Shown in pieces: positions 44,301-55,737 of a DNA stretch of 64,000 nt. The notes beneath the pieces are model-generated. The model saw only the letters and a list, made by a program, of their open reading frames with translations, was not told the origin of the DNA and made no database searches. Where the stretch lies: positions 1,240,001-1,304,000 of the forward strand of contig JANTQA010000072.1 of assembly GCA_027625915.1 (NCBI GenBank), read 5' to 3'. The DNA comes from Anaeramoeba flamelloides. Its lineage: Eukaryota; Metamonada; Anaeramoebidae. Made by a program: the position numbers and the translations under genes. Numbering within the stretch: position 1 is the stretch's first letter; every line of letters starts with the position of its first letter.

Positions 44301-45599
44301 AAATTATTAGTAAAAAAAAAAAACATTTACATTTTTTGTAGATTCCTTCTGTTTCATTAATTTTACTGCGAGCCAAAACATTAGATTTTCTTGGCATAAT
44401 TGTGTAACCAAGAACTCACGAAAATAGTCAACACCTATGGGAATTTTTAACAAAGTTTGGAGCGAGTCTATTTGAAACGCTTTTTGATCTTTCATTTTTT
44501 TGACAATCTCCGACTTATTCAAATTTTTGATTTGGCATTTCTCATTTTTGGGGGCTTGAAAGAATTGGGTCTTGGATCGAAAGCTATTGATTTTTTTTAA
44601 CACATTTTGGGATTTCCTTTTGTCCTTTTTCGAAGGATAAAGGATCTCCGATTTTGTTCTGAAGGTGACTTTCATCAGCTCTGTAGTGTTTTTGCCAAGA
44701 AATTTGCTGTTTTTTGTTGTTTCGTTGGACGAAGACAGGGAAACAAACTCAGAGTCTGTACTAAGAAGGTCTTCAGAAACACCGTCTAATGCGCTGTAAA
44801 GTGTCTCTTCACCTACCAGTTCTTTCATTTCCAGGATCTCTCTTTGAATTTTTCTGTTTTCGTTTTCATAGATTTCGATTTTTTCTTTTGTCTCCTGGAT
44901 CCTTTCCTCCATTTTGATAAAATCTTGGGAGGTTGTTTTTGTGAACCGTGTTTCGTAAACCATTTTGTTTTTACGTTTATCCATAAGCCCCATATGTGTA
45001 ATTAATAGGTTATACTCTTTTTGATCAGACATGATTTTTCGTAGTCGATCCTCTGGTAGATTTTGCTTCCATGACCCGTCTTCATCTTCTTCTTTCATTT
45101 TTTGATACTCTTTCTGGATTGCTCTTCTTAAATTTTTTAAAGTATTGGTCCTGGACGTGTGCTTTTTTAATTTCTCATTTTTTTTGTTTAGAGTACCAAG
45201 AATGGTCTCAATTTCGCAATCTGATTTCAAATACTCGATATTTTTTTCCAATTCAGCGATTTGGAGGTTCTTTTGTTCGGTAATTCTTTGTTTTTGTTCC
45301 CAAAATGGTCTTAATACTTTTGTGTAATCACATATTTCATTTTTAATGCTTTGGATACTTTGCCTTATTTTCTCATTCTCTTTTTCATGTGAATCAATCC
45401 GATCAAACGTTTGTTGGATTTTTTGAATCAGAGAGACACTCGAAGAGCCTTTCGCTTCTTTGAGTGTTAATAAACAGAAAGCTAACTCTTGGATTTTGGC
45501 ACTCAAGGATCTGCACAGTCTCTCAGATCTTTCCTCTTTTCGCTCCTGTTCTAGGTTTTTCTTAATCTTGTTTTTGTTCTTATGAATTTTACTCCACAT
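40068..45599 (-). CDS. RGS-DUF547 protein with N-terminal coiled coil, two exons
   Basis: Exon 1 is 44331-45599 (423 codons from ATG) and exon 2 is 40068-41222 (384 residues plus stop), 807 residues in all. The intron has GTAAATG at its start and ATATATAG at its end and is phase 0. Residues 1-300 are coiled-coil-like. The RGS domain (about 378-504) spans the junction: FREFLVTQLCQENLMFWLAV...KESTKN joins KINKTSKKIFQKFILYESPF and EINIQSKLRF...MFDEAHDAVFEHML, the normal RGS order. DUF547 follows (about 590-740): RERFCFFLNVYNLLTLHCFI, GNYYSLNDIFHGILRANI. RGS domains speed GTP hydrolysis by G-alpha. DUF547 has no settled activity. The 3.1 kb intron holds two mobile elements. A TTAG just before the ATG means further 5' exons cannot be excluded. 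Confidence 0.87.
41395..42062 (-). repeat. Dispersed repeats in the RGS-DUF547 intron (H-type, inverted, plus a second short family)
   Basis: 41520-42062 is an inverted H copy (GTTTGAATGGATATTAGAAA, TCTTTGTACTTCAAAGG). 41395-41510 (TTTCATCAAGTTTAAAATAA, TTTTCTTATTTGTCTTTAA) recurs at 46964-47085. Confidence 0.45.
42078..42603 (+). mobile_element. Family A mariner-type MITE in RGS-DUF547 intron
   Basis: 526 bp. Left end AATTAAATTCCCAAAATTTG and right end, reversed, AACCCCATTCCAAAAATTTT, with TA on both sides. Same internal order as the copies at 48779 and 53326. Confidence 0.72.
42632..43412. mobile_element. Long foldback element (arms about 330 bp)
   Basis: Two imperfect inverted arms, 42632-42960 and about 43085-43412, around a loop of about 120 bp. 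Paired blocks include GATTTCCCATTTAAGTTGGG / CCCACTTGAATGGGAAATCA and CATACTTTCCGTTTCTTGGG / AAGAAACGGAAAGTATGATT. A TA microsatellite flanks the right end. No ORF with coding character. Foldback or large MITE inserted in an intron. Confidence 0.7.
43475..43650 (+). repeat. Dispersed repeat J (second copy at 48045-48215)
   Basis: Shares GTGATGTxAAAATA, AATTxxGGGTG..ACCCAAAAAAATT and CTAGTAAAATATxATxTGxTTTAATCATT-like words with 48045-48215 in the same orientation. Lies in the RGS-DUF547 intron. Confidence 0.45.
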
Positions 45600-45602
45600 C
45601 AA

Positions 45603-48044
45603 AGGCTAACATATTTTTGACAAAAGAATAAAAAGTTAATCCAAATTATTTTTTAGAATAAAATAAATTTTTAATTTTAAACATTTTGATATCTTCAATG
45701 TTTGGGATCTTTTAGAATATTTTGACTTTGTAATATGGAAAATTTCAATTTTCTTTGTTTTAATGTCAAAATAGTTTTTAAATAAAGGTAAATAAGATTT
45801 CTGATCAAAAAAATCTTTCAGATCCAACCTTTGCCAAATTTTGAATTTTTTTAAAACACTATTCTTTTACAAGACTTGAGATGTTGTGAATTGTTTATAA
45901 ACACTATTAGGTTTTGAAAATTTTTTACTTGTAAAGGAAATTTGTTTTCGCTAGATTAGTTTTAAATCATTCTCAAATTTTGATCGTTAGAACGATTAGA
46001 TAACATATTAAAAGTCTTTTTTTGCAAATTCTCACTCTTCAATGATCAGTGTAATTACATTTTTGTAGAATATCATCCTTTGAACACACACTCTAATTAA
46101 TCAAATAATTCATAAAAGAATTATTTTTTTTTTTTTCTAAATAATTGAATAAAAGTCAAATAATTTTTTTTCTAAAAAATTATTGAACACAAGTAACTTA
46201 TTTTTTTTTTTTAAGAGTATTGCCGGAGTTGATTAAAAAAAAAAAAGGTTGTGTGTTTATTTTGAACTGTACTTATGATCTTTTTGTCTCCATTATAAAG
46301 TCCTTTGTATGTAAAAATGACAAGAAAAATTTATTTTACTAGTGGAAATCATAATTAAGACTTGAACTTTTTATGTTGGTTGATTTCAATCGTTATACTC
46401 TCAATATTTATATTCTTTGCATACTGAAACTTTTCTAATAACTTTTTTGAGTTTCTAAGATCTCAAAAATTATATTTTATTTTCAAAATCCTGTCATTAT
46501 CCAATCCATCAAGGAATAGTTTTCTTTCAAGTTCCAGGGTATTTTTTCCTCATAGAGGATGAAAAAAGGTAAGATCTTCACAATATCAATTAGAAATTGT
46601 ATTATTGAGATTTGGACAAGCTTTTTGATTGAATTTTTGTCTTTCAAATCTTAGTTAATCAATTTGAATTTAAAAGTACTCGTGTCAAATAAATATGTTC
46701 AGAATAGTTTCAGATGTGTTTCAAAAACTAAAATATTGTCAAAATAATATGTGTGGATAAGTTTAATCAGTTTTTCAACACAAAAAGTGTATTTCTTTTC
46801 TATAAGAAGATCTATACACAAACCCATCAAAGTAAACTGCAATAAACAATCAGTAATATAATATTGATTGATTAAAGTTCTATTATTAAAAAATAAATAT
46901 TATTAATGAAGAAAGATCAAAATAGAAAAGTTTTCTCAAAATTGAGTTATTTATGATTAAATTTTATATATCGTTTAGCGCCCCAGATTTGCCTAAATTT
47001 CATCAAGTTTAAAAGAAAAAGCTTTTAAAATGATATTGATGTATTAATATATTTATTTTCTTATTTGTCTTTAAAGCAGTTTTGAATGATAATAAAAACT
47101 CAAAATAGTTCAAAGATAAAGTAAAGATGTTATTGATTTTTTTTTAGAAATTTAAAAAAAAAATAATAATTATACATTTTTACATTTTTTTAAAAGATTT
47201 TTATTTTTATTTTTATTTTATTTTTTTAAATCAGAAATTTTATTTCGATAATAGTAATTCAAAACTCAATATATTGATTTATTAATAATACTATCAAATA
47301 ATATTGTTAATTTTATGATAAAAATATAAATAAATAAAAAAAATATCTTAGTGAAAAAATTTCAATAAATATTAAATCAAGAGAAAAATGAAATGTATCT
47401 CTGTAGTACAAAATTAAAAGTTTGATATGAATAATTTTCTAAAACTTTTTTTTAAGCAAATAAAAATAATTGAAAACACAAAAAACAAAAAAAAATGTAA
47501 AATAATTTCATATATTATATTGTAATTAAATAAATAAAAAATACTTTTATGAGATAAAATAATCAGCCCTAAATTTAAAAAAAAAAATAAAATATAACTC
47601 TTAAATATTATTCAAAGATAATAAAATAATCTTCGAAACTAAAAGAATTTTTTTTTTTGAATTGTGTTATTAGTAAAAATTAGAAAAATATATTAGTGAA
47701 ATTTGAATGTTCCTTTCTAAATTACTCCAGATCTTGGGAAATACTTTCTGATATATGGTCTATTATTCAATAAAATTGTTTATTTTATGTCTAGATTTTT
47801 AAAAATCAAAAATTAAAAAAATAGTTATAATTAAAAAAAAAAATCAATTATTATTAATCTAACTTGAACTTTAGGCCAAATCATTTAAATTTCAAACAAA
47901 TTATTTGTTGAAAAAATTTCACAAATTTTATAATGAAAAAAAAATTTGATTTTTTTTTCAAATTTAATTTATATTATTTTTTAAATTATTTAGAATGAAA
48001 TATAGATATTGTTATTGAATGTTAATCAGCAGATAAAAAAGATT
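45603..48044. other. 5' flank of RGS-DUF547 gene, no gene recognised
   Basis: A minus-strand frame at about 45636-45827 (LKDFFDQKSYLPLFKNYFDI) has some coding character and lies just upstream of the RGS gene. It has no clear start or homology and could be a 5' exon or chance. The rest is AT-rich. Confidence 0.35.
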
Positions 48045-48215
48045 TTCTAAGTGATGTGAAAATATCTTATGAAATGAATAAATTATTTAATCAGGTATTT
48101 GAGGAAATTTTGGGGTGCATAGGTACCCAAAAAAATTTCTAGTAAAATATGATGTGTTTTAATCATTAAAAAATAAGAGGTTTTTGATGTGTTGACAAAC
48201 TTTTCAAATTTTTTT
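48045..48215 (+). repeat. Dispersed repeat J
   Basis: Direct repeat of 43475-43650; see shared words there. Confidence 0.45.
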
Positions 48216-48470
48216 TTTTTTTTTTTTTTGACAAAATTTGGATGGAAATATAATAAAATCACAATAACCAAAAAAAAAAATCCCATTGTTGAAATTTCTT
48301 TTTCAAATTATTTTTTTATAGTAGGTAACTATACAATTTTTAATTATAATTTTTTCTTTCTAAGATAATTATTTATAAATTATATATGTTATTAATCTTT
48401 TGAAAACATTTCAAATTAAAAATTTTGTTTGAAAGGTAATTAGTATATTTGGGGTGCGAAGGGATATATA

Positions 48471-49591
48471 AGGTATTTCCAAAAAAGTGAGGTATTTTTT
48501 TTTACATTTTATAAAAAATCATCTTTGTTGGTCGGGTATTCCTAAATTAATTAACATATCCCAGATTAAGTTTAATATTAATAACAATTGAACAAATGGC
48601 TAAGGTATTTATTTCAAAATTTGTTGTATAAAATATTTCTAAAAAATGAAAAAAAAAAAAATAGCACTTTTTTTGGCGATTACAATTGTATGACCAATTT
48701 CAATAAAAAACTGGAAATATAGAAAGGGTAAAAATGTATATTTAAACAATAAAATGCAGTTATATGTTTTCAATTCTAAACTAAATTCCAAAAATTTGGA
48801 CACAGTTTAAACAGTGGAAAGAACATCATTACTGTACTTTAAATTTAAATTGGAAAGAATTTTGATTTTACAAACCTTTTCCTTTTTTGTCTTTTTTGTT
48901 TTGTTTTCATTTCCTTTTTTGCAGTTACGTAATCTGTTTCGTTAGATCTCGAAATTTTTTTTCAATGGTTGATAGAAGGTTAGTGTTGAGTTTGTTAAAT
49001 TGGAAAATCACATACAATTGGTAGATGGTATCTTATCATATAGTTGATCAACAATTGTTGGTAAAATTTCAACATATTTACCAATACATTTTATGTTCCG
49101 CTCGTTTCATTATTTTGGACACACTTATTTTTATTTTTGAGTTTTATATTTTTTTCTTTTATTTGGGTTCAATTGATTACTTATTAAAACATTAATACTG
49201 GGTAACTTAAATGTGGTTTTATATTAGGTTTGGAAAAATACAATAAATTGGGTTTTTTTTTACATATTTTTGATTTTGGGTGTGTCCAAATTTTTGGAAC
49301 GGGGTTTATTTGAAAGTTTTTTGTGATTAAACAAGTTAGGAAAACGATTGTTTCAATCAAAAGGAAGGTAATAAACACCAATTTTAACCCCTAAAAAATA
49401 TTCATATAAAATCAAGATCAGAAAATTTAATATCTTTTATTTATGTAATACAATACTAAGAAAAAAATTCGATTATTAACAAAAATTAATAACGGGTAGT
49501 TAATGATTTTGGATATTTAAATACTTTTTTGAAGATTAATTTTAAAAGATATATTTTAAAATAAAATTGCCCCGCTTTATTGGAAATAGCT
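48471..49591 (+). mobile_element. Family B MITE interrupted by a family A MITE
   Basis: Left end AGGTATTTCCAAAAAAGTG after TATA; right end TTATTGGAAATAGCT. Collinear, in opposite orientation, with the uninterrupted copy at 20511-21094 once 48779-49308 is removed. Confidence 0.75.
48779..49306 (+). mobile_element. Family A mariner-type MITE nested in family B, with exact TA target duplication
   Basis: 528 bp. Left end AACTAAATTCCAAAAATTTG and right end, reversed, AACCCCGTTCCAAAAATTTG. TA at 48777-48778 and 49307-49308. Flanks ...CAATTC and TTTGAAA rejoin to CAATTCTATTTGAA, exactly the sequence in the uninterrupted family B copy (reverse of 20789-20802). Confidence 0.85.
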
Positions 49592-49799
49592 GTGTGTATG
49601 TATATAATTAGGGTATCTGGTGTCTCACTCTGAGCGTTGCAGAAGACAAATTATTAATCACAAATTGTGGGATTTTCATTGATTATTGTTAATTTTTCTA
49701 TTGGATTCTTATCCTCTTGCATGAATTCTGGGGGGGGGCGTGTCGTCAGGTGTAAAGCTTTTCCATTATTCAAAGTAACAAAGAAAAATCCAAGATTTT

Positions 49800-50150
49800 A
49801 TCCAATTCTTTGAAATTCTGGAAAAACCTAATCACGGTTTTCTGGGGTTTTTCCTTGTGTCTGTGAAGTGTTCAAGGTTTTTTTGAGGTTTTTTATTTTA
49901 TTTGGAAAATCTATTGATTTTCGTTCGGTTTTTTTGAGTTTTCTATTTATTTGTGAAATCAATAGATCTTCGTTAGGTTTTTTTTTACTTTAGAAATAAA
50001 CAGAAAATTTATTAAAATTTTCTGTTTATTTATAAAGTAAAAAAAAACCGAGAACACTTCAAAAATAAAATAGAAAACTCAAAAAAACCGAACGAAAATC
50101 TATTGATTTTGTTAATAAACAGAAAACTCCAGAAAAGTAAAACAGCAGTG
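49800..50150. repeat. Family G foldback repeat
   Basis: Nested inverted blocks: GAAAATCTATTGATTTTCGT, TTTTTTTTACTTTAGAAATA / AAAGTAAAAAAAAACCGAG and AGAAAATTTATTAAAATTTT. Related to 25670-26045. Confidence 0.55.
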
Positions 50151-51676
50151 GTTATGTTTTTAATTTGGCCCTAGAAATGATGTTTTTATTTTTTTTTTCT
50201 AATATTTTAATTATTTTTCTTTTTCTTCTTTTTTTTACATTGATAAAATTATTTTTAATTACACCTATCTCTTAATAATAATAATAAAGTAAGTACTTTT
50301 TCAGAATAATACCTAAAATAGAGTTTTCTATTTTAAAAAATAGGGGTGACACAAAATAAAAAAAATAAAAAAACTATGTTTTTTTTTCTTATATCTTCAT
50401 CTCTACACCCCTATTTAAAGTTTGGTTCCTACATTTTTTTTACAATGGAATATTTGATTGGAGTTTTAATTATGAAAAATTTCTATCTTTGTTAAAATAG
50501 AAAAGTCTGAAAAAGTTTAAAGGTGGGCAAGTTTTTCTCTTTTTTAAGGAAGGGGTTATGTAATAAATTTTTCAGATACATTACAAATATAATCCTTTTA
50601 TATTGTTTAAAGTATTTAAGATCTTTTAACCAAAGATTAAAATAATTTTTTTTTTTTTTGGTTTTTATATTATTGTTCTACTTTAAAACCTCATAACCAA
50701 TCCCTTTTAAATACATCCAAGAAGATATTAGTTCAATCAGATTCTCATTTAGGTCAGTTATTCGTGCTTTTGGACTCGTAACTCTGTAAATTTAATAATT
50801 TACCCATCAATCAATAATACTCTTCATTACATTCTGTGATAAGTATTGATTCAGAAAAGAAAAGAAAAGAAATGAAATACAATAAGCCCACCTTATTTTG
50901 AAAAAATAAAAGTAAACTGTGGATAAAGGATCGCAAGAGTCTTAACCAAAATGAAAGGATAGTATTTGTGGTATATATGAAGAATTCATTTAGGATCTCC
51001 ATCTTTAAAATCGAAAACTTCAAAAAAGTTTTATAAAAGTACTCACTTTTTCAAAATAGCTTTTCAAGTAATTTTTACTCTTCTTCTTTTCAAATTGGGA
51101 AAGTTTTCTAAACAAAAAACTAATTTTCAATTTTGATAAATTAGAGTCCTAAAACCCAACCATTATGAATCCAATTGAAGTATTGTCTTTAATTCGAGCA
51201 CACCTTATAAAAAAACAATTCTTATCAATAAGTGATGTGTTATGCTTTTCAGTCCAAACTTGAGATTACGAATCTGATCAGTTAAAAATTTCTAAACAAA
51301 TTGTAAATTGAAAAATTGAGAGTTCTTCTGGATCTAAAGAGCTAAAGCGTCAAGTGTAATAATTTTTTTTCGCATGAAGAATCTTTCTGGATGTCTTTTT
51401 TTTCATAAAACTGAAAATTGAAAGCAATAAAATATCTATCGAAATAAAAATCCCAATTTTCCCTTACAACAATTAATTTGAACAATTGGATTCCTTTTCT
51501 TTCAATTGTCCACTGTGGTTTTTGCTTTGACAAAAAAGATCAAAAAAAAACAATAAAGCAACAAAAAGACAAAAAATTAGAAATAATAAGAAGACAAACG
51601 GCGATCTGTGAGAATTAAAAGGTGTTTTAATTAAAAAAACAGATCTTTACATTCACACTGTTTGTGGGGGGGGTCA
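50151..51676. other. Region with possible unresolved minus-strand exons
   Basis: Several minus-strand segments have splice-like borders and moderate coding character, for example 51464-51526 (KPQWTIERKGIQLFKLIV, followed by GTAAGG) and about 50925-51005 (MEILNEFFIYTTNTIL). I could not join them or recognise a family. Confidence 0.3.
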
Positions 51677-52084
51677 CTAAACATCATAGTCTGTGTTCAT
51701 TCTACTGTGTTGTGATTTTTTATTTTTAACAAAGATTAAAATTATGTTTCCAATTCCTGCAAAGGTAAGAATTGTACCAATAAGAATTCCTAAAGAGCCC
51801 CTTCCTTTTTGGTTTTCGTGTATTTTGTATGCTCCAAAAGAGATGAAGGAAATGCCTAAAATGATTAAAGCAAAAGCAGTTATTGCCATTCTTTTTTTTT
51901 TGGTCTTTTGATCCTTGTGAATAAATCTTAAAAATTTGTTAGATTTTTGTTCTTCAGGCTGGCCGTCGTGTAACTCAATTTCTTCAAGGTGCGTGTCGGT
52001 CGGTTCTGATGGCAGCAACGATCCCGAACTTTCTGTTGAAAGAATTTTTTTCTTTTCGATTTTATTACTACTGTCACTATCCAT
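51677..52084 (-). CDS. Small two-pass membrane protein, possibly TMEM230/DUF872-like
   Basis: Single exon, 135 residues, ATG start, TAG stop. Residues 1-60 are hydrophilic and acidic (SSGSLLPSEPTD, HLEEIELHD), followed by a basic KKKR before transmembrane segment 1 (about 66-88, MAITAFALIILGISFISFG). A short loop with GRGS leads to transmembrane segment 2 (about 96-119, SLGILIGTILTFAGIGNIIL). The tail ends RMNTDYDV. This topology, two helices near the C-terminus and a short Tyr/Asp tail, resembles TMEM230/TMEM134 (DUF872) endomembrane trafficking proteins, but similarity is by pattern only. By the positive-inside rule both termini are likely cytosolic. A G-run lies just past the stop codon. 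Confidence 0.7.
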   Translation of the reverse strand: MDSDSSNKIEKKKILSTESSGSLLPSEPTDTHLEEIELHDGQPEEQKSNKFLRFIHKDQKTKKKRMAITAFALIILGISFISFGAYKIHENQKGRGSLGILIGTILTFAGIGNIILIFVKNKKSQHSRMNTDYDV

Positions 52085-52688
52085 TTTGTGAATGTTGTTA
52101 AGAGAAGAGGAAGATACTTTTTATTCAAGAAATATTGTTTCAAATTTGTCACAATTTAAATCTTTATAAAAATGAGAGATACTTTTGTTATATTTTTAAA
52201 AATGCAAAGACTTGAGTTTCTTGCTTTTGAATTGGTTGTGGTAAAAATATTGATAAAATAATAATTTTGTAAATTAATTGAAAATTTTACATAGTTGTTG
52301 TTCACCAATTCATACCATTTTTAAAGGATGAGTTGTCTTGGTTGGTTTTTTCTAAATATAATCACAATTCAGGTAATGTTCAATTAAGTCCTTTCCCAAA
52401 CTGTTTCTTCAAGAGAAAACGCTGTTGCTCAAATAATTTGAAAAGACTATTCAAAATCTTTGTTTCATAATTCAATTCCCTTGTTTTAGTTTTTTATAGA
52501 ACACGAACATCTTAAAAGATCCAAGAAACTAACAATAAACCCTAAGTAAAGATGGTATTGATTTCTAAAACAATATTATTTCAAAAATAAATTCCTCAAA
52601 ATAAAGGAGCAAAGTAAAATATTGTCTCAATAAATAGAGTAAAAATTTAAAGAAAATTTAACAAAAAACAAAAAAAATTAAAAAAATA
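52085..52688. other. Intergenic spacer between divergent ORFs
   Basis: AT-rich; would contain the promoter of the membrane-protein gene. No motif recognised. Confidence 0.4.
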
Positions 52689-52874
52689 ATGAAAATTACT
52701 AAAAAATTTTCAACAAATTCAATCCCTAATTTAAAATATTACGAAAATATCAAGGACTTAACAAATGAAATTGATTTTACTGAAGATTTATTATTGGTCA
52801 GTGGAATGGATATTATATTTGGACAAGAACGAAATATACAGCTGGTGGAAATAACCCATTCAGACAACCTTTAA
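52689..52874 (+). CDS. Hypothetical 61-residue ORF ending at a transposon target site
   Basis: Begins ATG (MKITKKFSTNSIPNLKYYEN) and has balanced, protein-like composition (ending EITHSDNL). Its stop codon is the TAA of the TTAA duplicated by the piggyBac-like MITE directly downstream; the stop would also exist in the unoccupied site. No family recognised. It may be a small gene or a first exon whose donor I cannot place. Confidence 0.35.
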   Translation: MKITKKFSTNSIPNLKYYENIKDLTNEIDFTEDLLLVSGMDIIFGQERNIQLVEITHSDNL

Positions 52875-53285
52875 CCCATTACTAAAATTTAACTCGTGTT
52901 TTTTTTTCAGACTTGGGTATTGGAAGACCAGAATTCACTAATAGATTCTTGGTTCAGAACCAAATTGACTTTAGAGGCTAGATCTTTGATTAACCGAAAT
53001 GGTTCAATAATATTCAATGCTTTTGTTTCAAAAATTTCATCATATTTACAAAATTTGTGAGATTAAATGATTTTTTTATAAAAATTAAAAAAATGCGATC
53101 TTGAAGATTGTTTTTTTTGCTTAAAAATTTACATTTTAATCTTCCGGTATCTTCATGATTCTTTTTTAAAATTTATTTAAAGAACACTATTTCTTGTTTA
53201 TATATTGTTTCCACCCCATTGATTTGTTTCTTTTATTTGTAGAGTCAGCCAATATTTTTTGCATGAGTTAAATTTTAGTAATGGG
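52875..53285 (+). mobile_element. PiggyBac-like MITE flanked by TTAA
   Basis: TTAA at 52871-52874 and 53286-53289 encloses 411 bp that starts CCCATTACTAAAATTTAACT and ends with the exact-type inverse ...TTTTAGTAATGGG. TTAA target duplication with CCC/GGG termini is the piggyBac hallmark. Inside the left end is TTTTTTTTTCAG followed by ACTTGGGTATTGGAAGACC. A second copy in opposite orientation lies at 56153-56559. Confidence 0.8.
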
Positions 53286-53325
53286 TTAAAATAAAAAACA
53301 CCGGTTAGTTACACCACTGTATATA

Positions 53326-53859
53326 AACTAGATTCCAAAAATTTGGACACAGTTTAAACAGTTGAAAGAACATCATTACTGTACTTTAAATTCAATTTGG
53401 AAAGAATTTTGATTTTATAAACAATTTCATTTTTTGTCTTTTTTGTTTTGTTTTCATTTCCTTTTTTGTAGTTACGTAATTTGTTTCATTAGATCTCGAA
53501 ATTTTTTTTCAAAGGTTGATAGAAGGTAGTGTTGAGTTTGTTAAATTAAAAAAACCACATAAAATTTGTAGATGGTATCTTAACATTTGATCGATAAATA
53601 ATTATTGGTGAAATTTCAACAAATTAACCAATAAATTTTTTGTTACGCTAGTTTCATTGTTTTGGAAACAGAGGTTTTTATTTCGAGTTTTATATTTTTT
53701 TGTTTTATTTAGATTAAAATGATTACTTATTAAAACATTAATACTGGGTAACTTAAATGTATTTTTATTTACGTTTGGAAAAATAATAAAAAAATTGGTT
53801 TTTTTGTTTTTTTTGCTTATTTTTGATTTTGGGTGTGTCCAAATTTTTAGAATGGGGTT
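53326..53859 (+). mobile_element. Family A mariner-type MITE
   Basis: 534 bp. Left end AACTAGATTCCAAAAATTTG and right end, reversed, AACCCCATTCTAAAAATTTG, with TA flanks. It lies 40 bp from the piggyBac-like MITE. Closely similar to 48779-49306. Confidence 0.78.
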
Positions 53860-55425
53860 TATTATAAGTATTTTTTATTGTCAATTCTGTTTTATTAGTT
53901 TTTCTTGATTAAAATAAGTTTTCTTATCAAAAAAATATTGATGAAAATTTTCAGCTGGAACAATACATTTTAGAATTTCGATTAATCAAAGTAAATAGCT
54001 AATATATATATTTTTTTTTCTTCCAATGTCTTTTAATTAGATTTTTTAATATTGTGTTTGACTAATTCTTCCTTTTGATCTGAAAAAAATTATCTTTTTC
54101 ACAATAACAAATGTAGTATTCTAAAATTGTTTTTTTGTAAAAATGGGTTCTGTTTTGCTAAAAAAATTAAACAAAATTATGATTTTGTCCAATATTCTTG
54201 TCATAATACTAATACAATTGTTTGATAAGTAGATTCTTTTCAATAGAATCAAATTTTGTTCTTTTTTTTTTTTATTTTTTTAAAAAAAGGTCAATTTAAA
54301 CAAATAGCTTTGAAAATTCAAATTAAATAAAAGTAAGGTGAGGTAAAACTTTTCTGGTCAAATGAATTCGTTTAATACTAGAAAATTATATTGTTGATAA
54401 TTTTAATTATTTAAAAGGTATTAAGAAGTTATGAAAAATTCCCGATTAAAGAAATCATTTTTTTTTTACATTTGATATTTTTTGAAGATTATGTTTTTTT
54501 TAAGGTATTTCTTTATGAATGCCAATACTAATCTTATCTTTAATGTTTCATTAATTATCAAAAAATCTTAGGTTGATTTTGAAAAAAAAAAAAAGGGGGG
54601 GGGGGCGGGGGAATTTTTCCATTTTTTAACGTGGGGACTTTAAGTGGAATTGTACGTAATTTTTTATTTTTATGTAACTCCAAATATTTGATATGGTAAA
54701 GTTATTTAATCCTTTTTGGGATATTAAAAACACATTATAAAAAATAAAAAAATTAAAAAAAAAAACATTCAAGATCCCTAAAAGTAAAAAGAGTAATACT
54801 TCGAAACTAACTTTTTTTTTTATAATTAATAATTCATAGTCATTTAAATTCAAAATTGAGTGTTGTTGTTTGTACCTTTTTTTGCGAAATACCTTGTACT
54901 ATATTGTTTTTTTTTTAGATGCTGACCTTACACTACATGTTGGTTTTGTTTTTAATAGGTATTGGTATTAGATATAAATTAATATTTGTTTTTCCCATTT
55001 TACAAAATATTTTTAACTGTAACGATTCAACGTTTCAGAAAATAAAATCCATTTAAGGGTGTAATATTTTTTAAAAATAAAATGGGGTCTTTATCATAGA
55101 CTATAACAAAATATTTTTTTTATTTTTTTTTTCATTTACAATGATCTTGTAATAGCAATCAGAAGTAATAAGTCATGATTTAATTTGTACTATTTTGTAT
55201 TGGTATGTTCATAATTAAACTGAGAACTTGAAACTACGGTAGTTTGTCAATTATTTATTCGGGATTTCATTTTTGATTTAAATCTCTTTTTACAATACAT
55301 GTGTTAAAAATGATGACTTAGAGATTCACTTTCCAAACCAATTCTTAGGATACACCATGTATGTTATTTATTCATCTAGGTTAAGGCTCTTGGGATCTTA
55401 TCTCCAAAGATAAAAATAAATTATA
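53860..55425. other. AT-rich spacer with A13-G11 tract
   Basis: No gene. A homopurine tract at 54582-54611 (13 A, 11 G, C, 5 G) stands out. Confidence 0.45.
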
Positions 55426-55737
55426 CAGTCCTGTGCCATTTTAAGACACAGGAAAAATCAACATATAAGGCACAAAATTTTGTTCACTTTAAGGCACAAA
55501 TTTTTTGATTTAAGGCACTTTCCCAATTCCAAGATATAATTTCACCGAATAATTACAGAGTTGGTTTGGGTGTTTTCTTCAATATACCTATATATAGAAT
55601 AGTATATTATGAGTATTCTTGGAAATTTACACAGAAAAATTGTGCATTATTTTGACCACTTTGATTTTGTGCCTTAATGGGATTTTTTTGTGCCTTATTT
55701 CTTGATTTTTTCTGTGTCTTAAAAGAGCACAGGACTG
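55426..55737. mobile_element. Family C-related palindromic MITE (TA-flanked)
   Basis: 312 bp. Starts CAGTCCTGTGCCATTTTAAG and ends with the inverse ...TTAAAAGAGCACAGGACTG. TTAAGGCACA words on one arm and TGTGCCTTA on the other. TA on both sides. Confidence 0.75.
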
